A DNA stretch of 64,000 nucleotides, from contig MEHQ01000010.1 of NCBI GenBank assembly GCA_008828725.1, positions 457,867 to 521,866 on the forward strand. The letters run 5' to 3'. The notes beneath the pieces were generated by a model. The model was not told the DNA's origin, searched no databases, and worked only from the letters and a program-made list of their open reading frames with translations. The stretch is from Saccharina japonica (Eukaryota > Sar > Phaeophyceae > Laminariales > Laminariaceae). Shown here piece by piece: positions 11,180-23,493 of the stretch (position 1 is its first letter; every line of letters starts with the position of its first letter). A program made the translations under genes and the position numbers.

Positions 11180-11350
11180 CACTTTTTGGGACGAATCACT
11201 TGAAATTCGGGTGGGGTAATTATTTGCAGTGAGAAAAAGGCAATGGGAAATGGTTTACGTTGTTAACCCCTTAAGAAATGGTCCCACGAATTTGGGGACA
11301 AACTACTTGGAATTAGTATGGGACTTTTTTTTCAGTTCTGAATGGGTTAA
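11180..11350 (+). mobile_element. MITE family C, one full and one degenerate copy
   Basis: 11263-11350 is a full-length copy with the ends TTAACCCCTTAAGAAATG and CAGTTCTGAATGGGTTAA and the same GAATTTGGGGACAAACTACT core. Just upstream, 11180-11230 carries a degenerate core (TTGGGACGAATCACTTGAAA, then TCGGGTGGGG). Confidence 0.8.
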
Positions 11351-11723
11351 GTGACCCCTCTGTGCAGTACCATGGTTGACAAAATCGTTCGTGAGCAATC
11401 GTCCTGGTCTGGTTTTTGGCGGCGAGAGTCATGTGGCTAGTGTAAGTTTGCCTTGGGTAGTGCTACGTGGGGTAGGTGGGCCAGGCCGCGCCCCTGGGAA
11501 ATAGGAAATCGTGTGTTGATGCCTAGCCACTGAGGTGGTACAGAGTATGTTTGATGCCTAACGACTTGATTTTGATTGGGTGTTTATTTCTGTAGTGTGC
11601 ATATTCGGGGCTTGCTCCGCTCGGTAAGAAAACAAGTTACAACGACGGACGGACAGCCGCCGCAGCAGCAGCAGCAGCAGTAGCAGCAGCAGTAGACTCA
11701 TACGTACAAGAGAAAAGTTTTTC

Positions 11724-11780
11724 ATGCCCGCAGTTTTCTGAACGGTGAAGTCTCATTGGTGGAAAATCCTTGGATGACAC
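11724..11780 (+). mobile_element. MITE family D, single-arm fragment
   Basis: It carries CCCGCAGTTTTCTGA, CATTGGTGG and AAAATCCTTGG in the same order as the left arm of the 226 bp element at 12990-13215. No matching right arm is nearby, so it looks like a truncated copy. Confidence 0.65.
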
Positions 11781-12989
11781 GTGATGCTGCCCTTTGCTGA
11801 CCTGTGACACTACTTTCTTCTGTAGATGGACTGTTTTTGCCGTGAGTGACCAACCAAACAACCCTCCTAATGTACGAGTTCCTCTGTTTTGGCCATTTTA
11901 GGTTTTGTCATCACACGTTTTGGAGGGGAAGAGGGAAAACTGCCGAAGCAGAAAAACTTGAAAAAAATGGCCAAAACGCGGAGCATCTGCTTTTTTGCGG
12001 GCAAAAGTAAAAGCTGCCGTCTGTCAGTGCAATACTGTCGTACCTGGTATGGAATGGCAGAGTTGGTTGTTTTACGGTGGACAACCTGGCGGCGTTGCTT
12101 CTGTTACACGCATTGTCTATTCTTCATCGATTATGTCACCAAATTTTGCTTCGGAGAAGGCGGTGAGCTATTGCACTGCGAGCTGTTAGTAGTCTGGTTT
12201 CTCTATAATAAGCATCCTCTGTGCGTTTCTATATAATACATCGTACATATGATACGTACCAGGTATGTGCGTACGTGGTATGATACCGGTATGTTTTATG
12301 GTGTTTTTTTTTATGTTTGATGGTTAATTTTTCATAGACTTTCGAGGTTCAAACGGTCAAGGGGGGGTTGTTCACGTGCTATCATACATATTGTATGTAT
12401 CTACAGTTGTACCTTCTTTTTTTGCGCCTCAGAGCCATTCAGAGGCAAGTAATAATCTAAATAACGGCGCGGCGCTCTTGTCACTCGTTGGGCCCTTGCC
12501 AAGCAGCGAACGGTCGTTAGTATGATACCAGGTAACAGGTATCGTGTTGTACTGATATAGGTATAGATAGGTATAGGTGGGACAAAACTGACCTGCCGTA
12601 GGACGACGACTATTACGAAAACTCCAGGCATAAAAACTATTTCTACCTCGTACGATCTAGATTTCGAGTGTAGTTCTATGAACTCCTACGAGTAGTTACG
12701 GCTTGAGAGGGCAACAATTGAAATGTCGAAGAAAATCGACGATGGTAACATCATTGGCCACCGGCCACACTAAGTTAACATGATAACACTTTTATTTGCT
12801 GGGGGAGAGGGAGGGGGGTGGATGTGTCTAAAGCGCTCGTAGCGAAGGAGATAGATGTACTGCAAATTAGTGCACGCACTAAACACGGTGGCACTGATGC
12901 ACGTGTTCTTGCACGCTCAAACTACTGGTGGATGTAGAAGCCTTACAAGAGGGATTGCAATTAATTGTCCCTGTTTAGTTACGGATTTC

Positions 12990-13215
12990 GCCCGCAGTTT
13001 TCTGATTGGTCAATGTTTAGGTCGGAAATTTTGATTGGGGGAAAATCCTTGGTGTCTGATTTTGGTATCTGTGAAGATGTATTTACACTTGTTATTCTGG
13101 CGATATGTGAAGATGTATTTTTACACATGTTATTCTGACGACAAATGTCGACCAAGGATTTCCCACCAATAAAAATTTCCAACCAACAACATTGACCAAT
13201 CAGAAAACTGCGGGC
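12990..13215. mobile_element. MITE family D, 226 bp with ~70 bp inverted ends
   Basis: The left end GCCCGCAGTTTTCTGATTGG and the right end CCAATCAGAAAACTGCGGGC are perfect reverse complements. The inverted repeat continues inward through CAATGTT, GGAAATTTTGATTGG and AAATCCTTGG and their complements, giving arms of about 70 bp. The centre holds a direct duplication of TGTGAAGATGTATTT. No protein is encoded. Confidence 0.9.
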
Positions 13216-13882
13216 ATGTAGTCTCTATTAATTATTGTACGTAGTCGCTATGTAGCTTTGTACGCCTTGCCCCCAAAAGGGATAGCAGCCGTAGCCCTGA
13301 CTCTACGTACTGTAATGAGTGCCGTCGACGGCCGACAGAAGACGGAGGAAGGATGAGCTAGGTGTCAAGTACCGGTTACCAGAGTCTACGATTCGATGGG
13401 GGAAGCCAGGTAGTTTATGTACGTACGTAGTAGTAGAGATCCACAATGATGACAATTATTTGAAAAAATGCTGAAAATTCCGACGGGAGTGGTTGTTGTG
13501 AAGGTACATTCTTACATATTTTATTATGTACACACTCCAAACGCCTTCAAGTTTCAAGTCCGATGAGGCTTTTGCGTATGATTAATTAATCACATGATAT
13601 ATACCTGCAAAAAAAACGCCCGTTCAGTGTTTTAATTTACTCGTACGCGTACTCGTAGCTGTTTTCAGTTCACTCCCGCTCACGCCACCCCGGGCACCTG
13701 TGTTTTGGCGACTCCGTATCACAACAACAACAAAAAAGTGATACTGTTAATACTACAGCTGCTAGCAGTGTGTTATTACGCCGTGTGTGGGTCGGGCCCC
13801 CCGTACGCGAGCGTTGCAGGTTGCACATGTTAATGTTGAAGACTGCTGAATGGGGGCCATACACAATTTTTCCGATCGTGAG

Positions 13883-13904
13883 TCTCCAGGCTGAAGCCTG
13901 GAGA
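13883..13904. repeat. Perfect hairpin, 10 bp stem
   Basis: TCTCCAGGCT, then GA, then AGCCTGGAGA form a 10 bp stem with a 2-base centre, followed by ATAC. A near-identical design occurs at 14236. Confidence 0.8.
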
Positions 13905-14235
13905 ATACCGAAGTATCTGGTATACACGTAAAGAATCGCGATGTTGCGATGGTGGCTTATTACCTGGAATTGGGCCCGCCCGTGTTGGGCACAAATCAAA
14001 GCGACTCCATATCATACGTAGCGTCGACAGATCAAGCGAACGGCGTACGGTCAAGTAGAGCACAGCAAACGCAGCACACAATAAACCAAGATCGGGGAGG
14101 CATATGAGCCTAAAAACGGTCTGCATCGCCTCGTCCGACTTGGCACCGAAGGTGGACTGATACAACATTAACATTGCTATACGTCGTAATACGTGTAGGC
14201 CGATGGGCCTCACGATCTGATTTTTTTATTTAGAA

Positions 14236-14255
14236 TCTCCAGTCGAGACTGGAGA
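14236..14255. repeat. Perfect hairpin, 9 bp stem
   Basis: TCTCCAGTC, GA, GACTGGAGA form a 9 bp stem with the same GA centre, followed by ATAATA. The outer seven bases and the GAGAATA tail are shared with the hairpin at 13883, but the inner bases differ in a pairing-preserving way. Confidence 0.8.
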
Positions 14256-15197
14256 ATAATAACACAGGTATTTTGGGATCTGGTGGAGCTTTTACTGCAG
14301 GCGATCGGCTGAAACCCCTTGAGTTTGATCACACTTCATGCCAGCAACGCAACGCTAGTATTGTTTCGGGCTTCACAGTCGCGACCGTCTTCCCTCTGCC
14401 GGTACGCCTCTGATTCGAGCGGGCTGGGCACCTTATCCCCTCTGTCTCAGGGAGGCTCGTCGCCCTCGAGCGGGCGGGATGGGCACGCCATTTGAGCTCG
14501 TTCGACGACTCGTCGACACAGAAAAAAAACTCGCGCTAATAAGGGTTGATGTGTTCATGTTGCTATTACCAGGCATTCTGAAGGGAAATGTAGGGACCGT
14601 GAAATAGAGTGTTCAGTACTCTATAATCCAGCAGTATTACTACACCAAACAGTACTTAGGTAGTTTAAGTAGTCTTACACCTGCCCAGTGTTCAGTGACG
14701 AAGGAAGCCCTCGTACAGTAGCCAGGCAGGAGCCAAGCAGCAGCCAAACCTTCCACGACTACCGGCGTCAAACAATCGACTGCAAACTTGGAAGTGTGGT
14801 ACCATAGCCCAAACAAGAGAGCAACATATTTCAACCCCGTCATTAACGAATCAGAGAGCACAACCGCTCCGACAGCATCACACCCAACACACCCAACAGA
14901 CCCGCTCACAGGCCTGTTTCAGCAACACACCTAACACTCCCTCACACCCGCTTTTTTCAGCAACGCACCCTCTCACCGAAAACCCCCAAACCGCCTACTG
15001 CTACTGCTACTGCTGTAGTCTTAATACTACAACTGTCGTGGTCCATGTCATCCACCTACTTTCTCACGCGCGAAGTCATCACATCAGCGAACTACGGGTA
15101 GGGAATAGTTCATAGGGCACTGGAGTGCCAGGTCCTGTTTAACGTGAACCGCCGAAATACACAAAAAACAATTCGATTAGCGAGCCAGACAAAAGGG

Positions 15198-18100
15198 CTA
15201 CTCGTCATCCTGCATAGGTTTTCGAAGAACGCCCATATATCCAGGGGAGGCTTCGCCCCGTTGGACCATGGTAGAGTGTCGTTTCAAAATAACGATTTCG
15301 TAGCTGTTTAGTCGCGCTAACTCCTCCAGGTAGGCTCGGGCATAGGCGTAAGTACCGTCGGGCTTTAGGGAGTATCCCTGCGCAGGCCCAGCGTCCTGAG
15401 CAGCACGCACACGAGGGGCAGGAGGTCGGCGCGACGTAGGGCAAAGGGGTGCATCAGCTCGTGAGCTGCAGCTCCACAGCTGTCTTGACAAACACATTTA
15501 TGGTCTTATATGTGAATTCCCCGTTGGGTACCACTGGGGCGATCGGTTTTCCCCCCTAAAACCAAGGCAAATGGCCCCTCGATTTCCCCTCTAAAACCAA
15601 GGTGAATGTCCGCTCGATTTCCGCCCTTACGCCGAAATAAAACATCGCAATAGCGCAGTGTCTTACTTGGCAATTAATCGCTGGGTGTGCGGACCGGCTT
15701 GGAAGGGTTACCGTTGTATTGCGATGCAACGGGCGAGCGCTATGGATGCTTGGGGTGCAACAATCTCTACCTTGCGTGACTTTGCCGGGTTGTTTTTTCT
15801 GTCGGCGCGACGGGAGGATCTCCCACATCGACGCAGACGCTGGTACTCACGTGGCAAGGGCGGTGCGCCTTCCGGACTCTCCCGGCTCAAGCCCTACGGG
15901 TACTGACGAACAACAGCATACATTACCGCCGCAAAAACCAACCCACACTCATGCCAAGTACTTTACGATAGCTACATCAGCAGGTCTCGCCGTTCCAAAA
16001 TCCCCGCCCGCCCTCCTACTCACCTGATTTATTCGCGGCTGCTCTCCTCCACCGTCACCACCTTCCTCTCCATGATCCCCTTCCCCCTCGACCTCCCGCC
16101 TATCCACGGTGAACGAAAAATACCCCCCGGGTTTTAACACCTTAAAGGCGTCGGCAAACACGCTTTCCACTGGGCCAAGGTACTGCAAGGTCTCGGCGGC
16201 GACGACGAGGTCGAACTGCCGCGCTTCCGACGCTGCCAAGAAAGCCCTCACATCCTGCCGAAACCGCACAAAAACCGCGCAGGTGAGAGCAAAACGGGAC
16301 TCGTGAACCCTTGCACTACACTACTGTTAAAAGTGTCCCACACTAATTCTAAGCAGTATGTTGTAAAAAATGGTTGTAATTCTTAAGGAATTAAAAACGA
16401 AGATAGGATAGGAGCTCGAAGAAAGGCGTTTTTATGGTCGGCATTGCTTTGCAATACGGCAATAATATTAATAGCAGTATCCCATCATTGATACTGCAAC
16501 AACCAGCTTATCCTGGCGCTGAGCGGTAGTAGTGAGAGGCACGAGTGTTAGTAGGCGCTCAACACGAAATTGTGATCTTCGAATCGAGTCAAGGCTGCCG
16601 GTATCTTCGTTTGGGTACACAACACTGCTGTACAAGTCTACGTGTGGCACGGCTCTCCTCTTCCTCAGTTCTACCCGAACACCGGTGAAACAAGTGAGCC
16701 ATCGCATGACATACTTCGTATACGCGAGTGTTGGCCAACGCCCCCCCCCCCCCCATACGACTACGGCCATGTATGAGTTGAAGTACACCTCCCCCCCCAT
16801 ACGACTACGGCCATACATGACATGAGTGCACCCTCCCCCCTTTACAATCTCGCTCGCTTCTTGGTGGTACTTCTGCAATACAGTAGTCAATAGTGAGACA
16901 CAGCAGTGGCACTATACCAATCGTACGGCAGTGCTTTTTACCACATCGAGTACAGCAAGCAGTATTTCGGCAGACATACACAACTTGCAGCGCGACTTCA
17001 CACGAAACCAAAAATCAAGGTGTGACTTTGAGAGGGGAAAAAAAACGTTCAAGTGCGGCGGTGTATTAGAAAAAAAAAACGATATACAGCAGTAGTTTGT
17101 GACACGAGAGAAACAAAATGTCGCTCACCCCTCTTCTCAGCTCGTGGTAGCACCCCTTCTTGGTTGCCATGTCCAGCATAGTCGGCGATATGTCCACTCC
17201 CACCAGCTTCCTGGCGTAGTCCCTGAACCAGCTCCCCACCAGACCCGTCCCACAACCGAGGTCGAGGATGTCGAGGGACTCGTTGAGGTAGGACAGCACA
17301 TCGCCGTCGTGTGCGGACCGGACTTCTTCGGGGAAAGACTGGAAAGTCGCGTTGTAGATCTCCTTGAGGTTCTGAAGACAGGCATACACGTAAACGAGAA
17401 GGAGGGGATGGTAGGGTAGGTCTCGGTACAGTAGCTTACGCTGCAGTAAAGTAGCAAAACTGTCGTCAATTGTGAGCGCTGGCGCAAGACAACTAAAAAC
17501 AAAATGAGATGTTTGGCCGCAAGACGTGAACGTCCGGTTGTAGGTATTCTGTGGGATCCCCGGCTTTACTCGAGTCAGAATGAGCTCCTGCAATAGAGGC
17601 GGCTGTGTAAATGAGCAACCCTCGTCATAAGTAGCGGTAGCGGTAGCCAGAGGTACGCGGAACAAGGACCGACGGGAAAGTGTAACGATGCAAGGTTATC
17701 CTAAGGCGCACCGCCACAACCTACTCTCCCAACACTGGAGGGTGGCGAGCGAATGTCGGGGTGGGGCACACGCGCTGGCGGCGAACACCAAACAAAAAAA
17801 AGGCTACCCGTGCATTCGACCATGCTGGCAGTAAACGCACGAACACGCCGGTTCAAATCGACCGAAATAATAAATGAATAATAATAAATATCGAAAACCT
17901 GGCCTCCGTTCCAGAAACGAGACGACGGATACGGACCTGCGATGCAACTCAGCGAAGGGTGGACATCATATCATCATATTTACCAGTACATCAGTAGAGT
18001 CGTTTTTTAGTTTCCACAGGTGCATGCAGAAGGATTAGCATGATCTACAGCAAAACAATATCGTTACCTGTCGGAGAAGCCTTGGGCCTGTGTACAGTAG

Positions 18101-21100
18101 CTTCTTCCGCATGTGGTCGTCGTACGTCGGAGCGTAGTAGTCAAACAGCTCCCGCGCGTACGCTAGCTGCAGACAGCAAGGCAAGGCAAGGCAAGGTAAG
18201 GGTTTGCGTGTAAAGGGCATCGCCACGTGGGGGAGGAGGGGGGGGGGGCGGAGCAAGGCGTATATGCGTACAGTTGGATGTTAACGGGGTTGGCTTCGTG
18301 AAGCACTTTCAGATACCGTGCTATCAACACTAATATTTTGGCAGGATTTACTCGCGTTATGCTTGGTGAATAGCGGCTCTGAGAAGAGGAGCTGTGCCTC
18401 CGATGCTGATGGCTATGCGCGGGAGGAACAAAGTATGCCACTGCAGAATGAGAAAGGCGGACGAAATGGGCGGAAGGTAATCACCTACACTACGTACCCT
18501 TCAATACACAAACCTAATACCTCGTATTATGTGGAGCAGTCAAGACGGTTTCTGCCTGACTGGTCGTGTCATGCGGCGCAGTCCCACCGATTCGCCGAGC
18601 AACACAAAGCGAGGCACTCAGAGGGCAAGCATTGCTGGGTGGAATGAAGGAGCTCTATTAAAATTAGCAAACCGACAAGACACCGTAGCTGTTGGACACT
18701 TTCGGCACACTGGCAAGCCTATGCACGAGGCAGGACCTGCTATCTGGGCATACCTGGTCATCCTTGGTCAACTGGTCCGGATCTGACTCCAGAGACGCCA
18801 AGAGATACTTGGCAGAAACCCCGGAGCCGGGCTCGAGCCTCAGCTTCTCGCGCAAACTGACCGACCAAGGGGAAAGGCAGGGCGTTCGTTACAAAGACAA
18901 TCATATACAAATTTGAAGTAGAATTATACGTAGCACACTTCGAAGTAGACCGTACTAGGAGGTGGCGCTTCAATACATGAATTGGTATGTGTTGTGTTTC
19001 TCCCTCTTGCATGGAGGGGTGGATACGGATTCAGACAGGACCGCACGCTCGTTAGATACATCAATCGACAACCGACGTGTAGTATTAACGAATTCATACA
19101 TGTGGTACACTCACTACTGTGGTTGGACGACATGGGCGACGGGAGCCAAGATGAGACTACGGCCATGCATGACATGAGCACACCACGCCTCCTCCCCCGA
19201 TCGTAGCCGTTCACCCAAACCTCACGACCTTTGAGTGGGGAAACAAGCTTGTTGTCGCCCACTCGCGACGACGCTAGCCTCTTGCCATTTCAAAATACAC
19301 TTCTTGCAAAATGTATCGTGTGCCATGCTACAGCCGCCATTTGAGTCCGGCCGGTATGTGGTACCTGGTATGTAATACCATGCAGAACATCTATAAACAC
19401 GCAGGACAAGCGATGATGTAACGGCTTGCGGTACAACAGCACTCTGACCAGCAACTGTCCACAAACACCAACACTTCAACCCGAGTTGGTCTCGAGCTGG
19501 TCGCACTGCACTGCACTGCACTGCCATTTTATCGCAACAATATTATGTGGTCTGATTAGCAGCTCTCAAAAGGAAATAGGAATACTCACCATCTCGCTGC
19601 CTCTTCCTCTTCCCCCAGCTTTAGGTGTGCGTTCGCGAGGTTGAACCAGACGTTGGCGAGGGACGGATCCATCTCGAGCGCCCTCTTGTACGATTCCACA
19701 GCAGAAGACGGGTCGAGCCTCAACACCTAGTAACAGCGCCAATGGAAAGACATTGTTAACCCCTATCGATCTGCATCCACATATGGGGTACCAGTGACTT
19801 GGAGTTAGAGTAGAAAGCTCTATGCAGCACAGGCGAAATGGTTAAAACAGATCATCAGGATACAAATGGCGAACCAGCTATAACCAAGCCGTCAAGCAGT
19901 ACCCGGTCGCCTTGAGCGAAAACACCTATTAATAAACACAACGCTGTTCTGTTGTACGCCACACACATACATAATCTTCAACCCGTTTCAATATAATTGA
20001 TGACACATGAACAGTACATACACCTACGGCAGTGTCCTTCGTGGCATTGGCCAGTCCAGGCTTTTATGTGACACACTTACGGTATGACCCTAATGCCCAA
20101 AAACAACTAGCACAGCGTGACTCGTATATCTCAACTAGAACGCTTGTTCGGCAAAAGTGTCCGAGAGCTTCACACCACATGATCGGCGGTATACGCGTCG
20201 ACACACCGCTCCACGCCAGGGGTAATGGCAAGGAGCAAGGCCATGAGCAAGCGCACAAATACATCTCCGCCGATACCGAGTGTCACGCCGAGCCAGGCAT
20301 CTTTTGTGGGCGACAGCCCCCAACAAGTCAACAAGAATACCGAAACATGCCTGAAGGTTTCCCATCCGCGTGAGAACGTCCGTGTCTTCGTTCGCAGAAT
20401 GCTGCAGGTAGTACTCGAAGCATCTGATGGCGTGGTCCCCCGCCTCTTCGTACTTTCCCACCGCCTGCCACGGTGAAACCCAACATGGTTAAATCCGAGA
20501 CAATCACACCGAAGGGAAGGAAGACAGGAGAGTAATTTAGCCCGGGCATCGCGGGTGAGTGTTGGCCATGACAGCTAAACTCGGACCGCCCCTGATGATA
20601 AAACATTTAGACCTGCTACCATGTTTTTCATCACACGATGTTTTTACTTGGGGTGCGGGCATTTTTGCAGTTCTGAAAAGCTCAAGAGGGTGCGAGACGG
20701 AATCGGCTAGCTGGGGGGGAAACGGAACTGCACGTGCCACACGCCGTTCTCTGTACATAGGCGTTTCACAGTGTTTAAGAGTATCAGGGAGCTCGCTTAC
20801 AGCACGTAAGCTCAAGCACCACCTAGGAGCAAACGATCTCGAGGCCGCGCAACAAAACCACACAGACTGCAGTAAGGTGAGTGCCGCCGCGATGCAATAT
20901 ATCGATACAGAGCTGAATACAAAAAAGGCACGTCATTACGGCAGCGTCCCTTTGGGGTCAGAAACTCAATATCGCTCCTCACTCCCTGACCCAAACACAC
21001 TTCAATCATTAACAGCTACAGTAGTGTCCCTTCGGAGGGGGGCGTTCGGACGTATGATAGGTAGTGGAGTGACGCAAGGTAAATCCGATGACATTGTGTG

Positions 21101-23493
21101 AAGCTGAAAAAAAGCAAAAAATGTCAACTGTGCGTTGATTTTTTCAAGTTTTTACAGCCCAAAAAACGACAAACAAAACGACCAGCAAAACTAAATCGGT
21201 TCATGTATTTATTACGAGACGATGATCGACGGTCTTTCTCACCAGCTCTTCGTAGAGCATGCCGAGTTTGAGGTAGGCGAGCAGGTCCGACGGAGTGACG
21301 TTGATCGCCTGCTGGTAGCTCGCGAAAGCCATCTGGTGTTGCCCCTGGCTTTGGTAGGCGCCGCCCAAGCCACGGAAAATTTCGCTGCGCATTGAGTCCA
21401 TCTGCAGCAACGAGTAAATCGATCACGTAGTATGTGAGATATATGCAAAAAAGCTAAGCTTCCGCTACTGTCATAGCGACAGCCTCCAAAAGGAACCTCT
21501 AAAAATAACTTTCACGTTTAAGACCTGGGACTGCGTGGCCGAGAAATAATACTCTAAATAATACCCTGGTAGGTTTCAGGACGTTGCTTTTCGGAAAAAT
21601 TGAACGGCCAATGTTTAGCGGCGATTACGGGGTTCTCGAGCAACCCGAAATATGTGTACACGAGATGAACCCACGCAGTCAACAGCGACCACCAAACCAC
21701 ACGCACTACTGCTGTGCTTACCAGTACCAGGTGGGTGTAGCGCGTGGGGAGTACGTTACTACTGTACCTCAAGCGCCTTCAGATAAGCATCCACCGCCCC
21801 CTGCAGGTCTCCCTTGTCGTGCAGCAGCCGCGCCTTGAGGTTCATCACCACCGCGCTAACGGTACCTCCCTTAAGCGATGCCTCGATCGCCTCCAAGCCA
21901 GCGTCGCGGTCTCCCGACAGAAGCACGCGTCCCTCTGCCGATTCCCCTTGGCCATTAGGCGAGGGCACGAACCCATGGAGACGATAGAACTCTAGGGACT
22001 GCGGCGAGTCATTGGCTTCCACCCGAAGCTATCAGGTACCAGTGAGAAAAAGTCGCAAGCAGACAACAAAGATAAGGTATTTCATGGTGTTATTACCTCA
22101 TTTCGGCAGTATTTGCATGTCATACTGCTGGAATACAGGGTGTGAGCAATGGGGGCGGCAGGGGCGGGGGGGGTGGTGACAACTATTTACCAACGACGAG
22201 GGCTGCTCAGCACAAATCGCGACACAGAAATGTCCATTGCTCCAAGGCTGGGGTGTGAAGCAAGTACTGAAGTTGAGTTGGACTCTACAGTAAGATACTA
22301 TGATACTGTTACAGCACCGTGTCTTGGGCGCCTGGGGCACTCAGGCAATGCAAATTGTATCGCTGTACTGAACGAAGTGCATTCGGCCTGACATAACTCC
22401 ATCGCTACTATTAATAATACGAGCTGTACCTCGGGACTTCCCAAGATTGTCGGAGGCATGCCGAGCAGCTACGAGGGCGACCGTGAGCGTGAAGCTTCAT
22501 CTTCCTCCTATAAGGCTGAAGCACGATTGCTATTAATAGGGAGCAATGCCTTCGCGCAAAGACAGTGCTATGATACTGGATTCTGGATTCATGGGTCTGA
22601 AACGTTGAGGCTGAGCTTACTCGTGCGCCGTGTGTTGGCATGCTGGCGCTCAAATGTTTCAGGCGAGGACGAGACTTGACGTTAGACACGACATACGACA
22701 CACGACACACCGCTTATTCATACCGGCCTGTGGCTGTACATATCATACGTATGATCCACCTCGGCCTGGTGATGTTACCAGTTGGTCGAGTGACAATAAC
22801 TCACGCTAATGCCATCTGCAAATAACCCACCTGGCTGACCCTCGATCCCTCGTTAAGGAACTGGGTGATGGTCTCGTCCAGCAGCGCATGCTCCACCGCC
22901 TCCGACACTCCAGCCATGCGTCGGTGCCGAAGCAAGCAAACCATCGTCGCGACTGAAGAGCCACCCATCGCCTCTACCACCGACCCAGCCAGCGGAACAT
23001 TGTTCATCGTATCTCCTTCCCCAGTTGTCCCACCTCCATCGAGCGCTACTAGAGCCAGGGAAACAGATTTTCGCGCTACCCATTCGCCCATGTCCAGCTT
23101 GTGCAGGTCCTGGGTAGAGGGACGTCTGAACTCGAGCGGTGTCCCGTCAACTGCTACCCCCATCCTACTTAGGTGCTCCGGTGCTGCTGGTTTGGTTGCA
23201 CCGCCAAGGCCTTCAGAGCTGTCCCCTTCTTCAACGTTGAGCAACTCGGCCGCTAACGGCAGTTGCTGTTGTTGCTGTTCTTGTTGCGTAGAGGCGTCGG
23301 CAGCCGTCATGCTCGTGACAGTCAGCGGCCCCATCAGCGGGCGACATGTGCCAGGTATGTCGTTGGATGCAACATGTTCATGCTGACATCTTCGTTGCCT
23401 CGAGACAGAGGCGATTCTCGGACCGGTCAAGAGGAACGCCTGACCCACCTTTGCGGATGCCAATAGAAAGACGAGAGCTACAGCTCTACTCAT
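15198..23493 (-). CDS. Plastid-targeted TPR-repeat SAM-dependent methyltransferase
   Basis: Ten exons (minus strand): 23493-22831, 22028-21768, 21401-21243, 20464-20351, 19726-19590, 18856-18754, 18166-18068, 17371-17129, 16254-16024, 15377-15198; 729 residues, frame kept at every join. Residues 1-19 form a signal peptide (MSRAVALVFLLASAKVGQ) followed by A|F, the plastid import motif of secondary-plastid algae. TPR-like helices run through about 222-470 (for example NVWFNLANAHLKLGEEEEAA). The segment ARELFDYYAPTYDDHM and the class I methyltransferase motifs LDLGCGTG (549-555), VGVDIS and FDLVVAAETLQYLG plus VLKPGGYFSFTV follow. The last exon matches the end of bacterial TPR-methyltransferases. 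The substrate is unknown. Intron 4 seems to use a GC donor. Introns 5 and 8 contain repeat elements. Confidence 0.9.
16322..16392 (-). mobile_element. MITE family C, degenerate copy in an intron
   Basis: GTCCCACACTAATTCTAAGC and TTCTTAAGGAATTAA match the reverse complement of the family C core and end. It lies in intron 8 of the methyltransferase gene (16255-17128). Confidence 0.65.
16741..16842. repeat. C-run and duplicated end motif of repeat family E
   Basis: A run of 14 C at 16741 is followed by ATACGACTACGGCCATGTAT. After a second C-run the same motif returns as ATACGACTACGGCCATACAT, followed by GACATGAGTGCACCC. This motif is the right-hand end of the ~180 bp repeats at 59848 and 60717. 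It lies inside intron 8 of the methyltransferase gene. Confidence 0.7.
19144..19196. repeat. End fragment of repeat family E
   Basis: GACTACGGCCATGCATGACA is followed by TGAGCACACC and a C-rich tail, matching the end of the family E copies at 59848-60908. It lies in intron 5 of the methyltransferase gene. Confidence 0.7.

Larger units (their letters stand above)
9809..15197. other. Intergenic region between convergent genes
   Basis: The DHHC gene ends on the left and the methyltransferase gene ends on the right. I see no convincing exon. The open frames are scattered and unlike any family I recognise. The region contains CT- and C-rich runs near 9860-9930, a poly-T run at 10079-10097, two copies of the TTAACCCCTTAAG MITE, a 226 bp MITE with long inverted ends and a pair of perfect hairpins, each listed separately. 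Confidence 0.6.

Noticed and set aside
19750..19850. Possible further MITE family C copy (TTAACCCC near 19755)
   Set aside because: Only the end word and a vague core match are visible, too weak to call.
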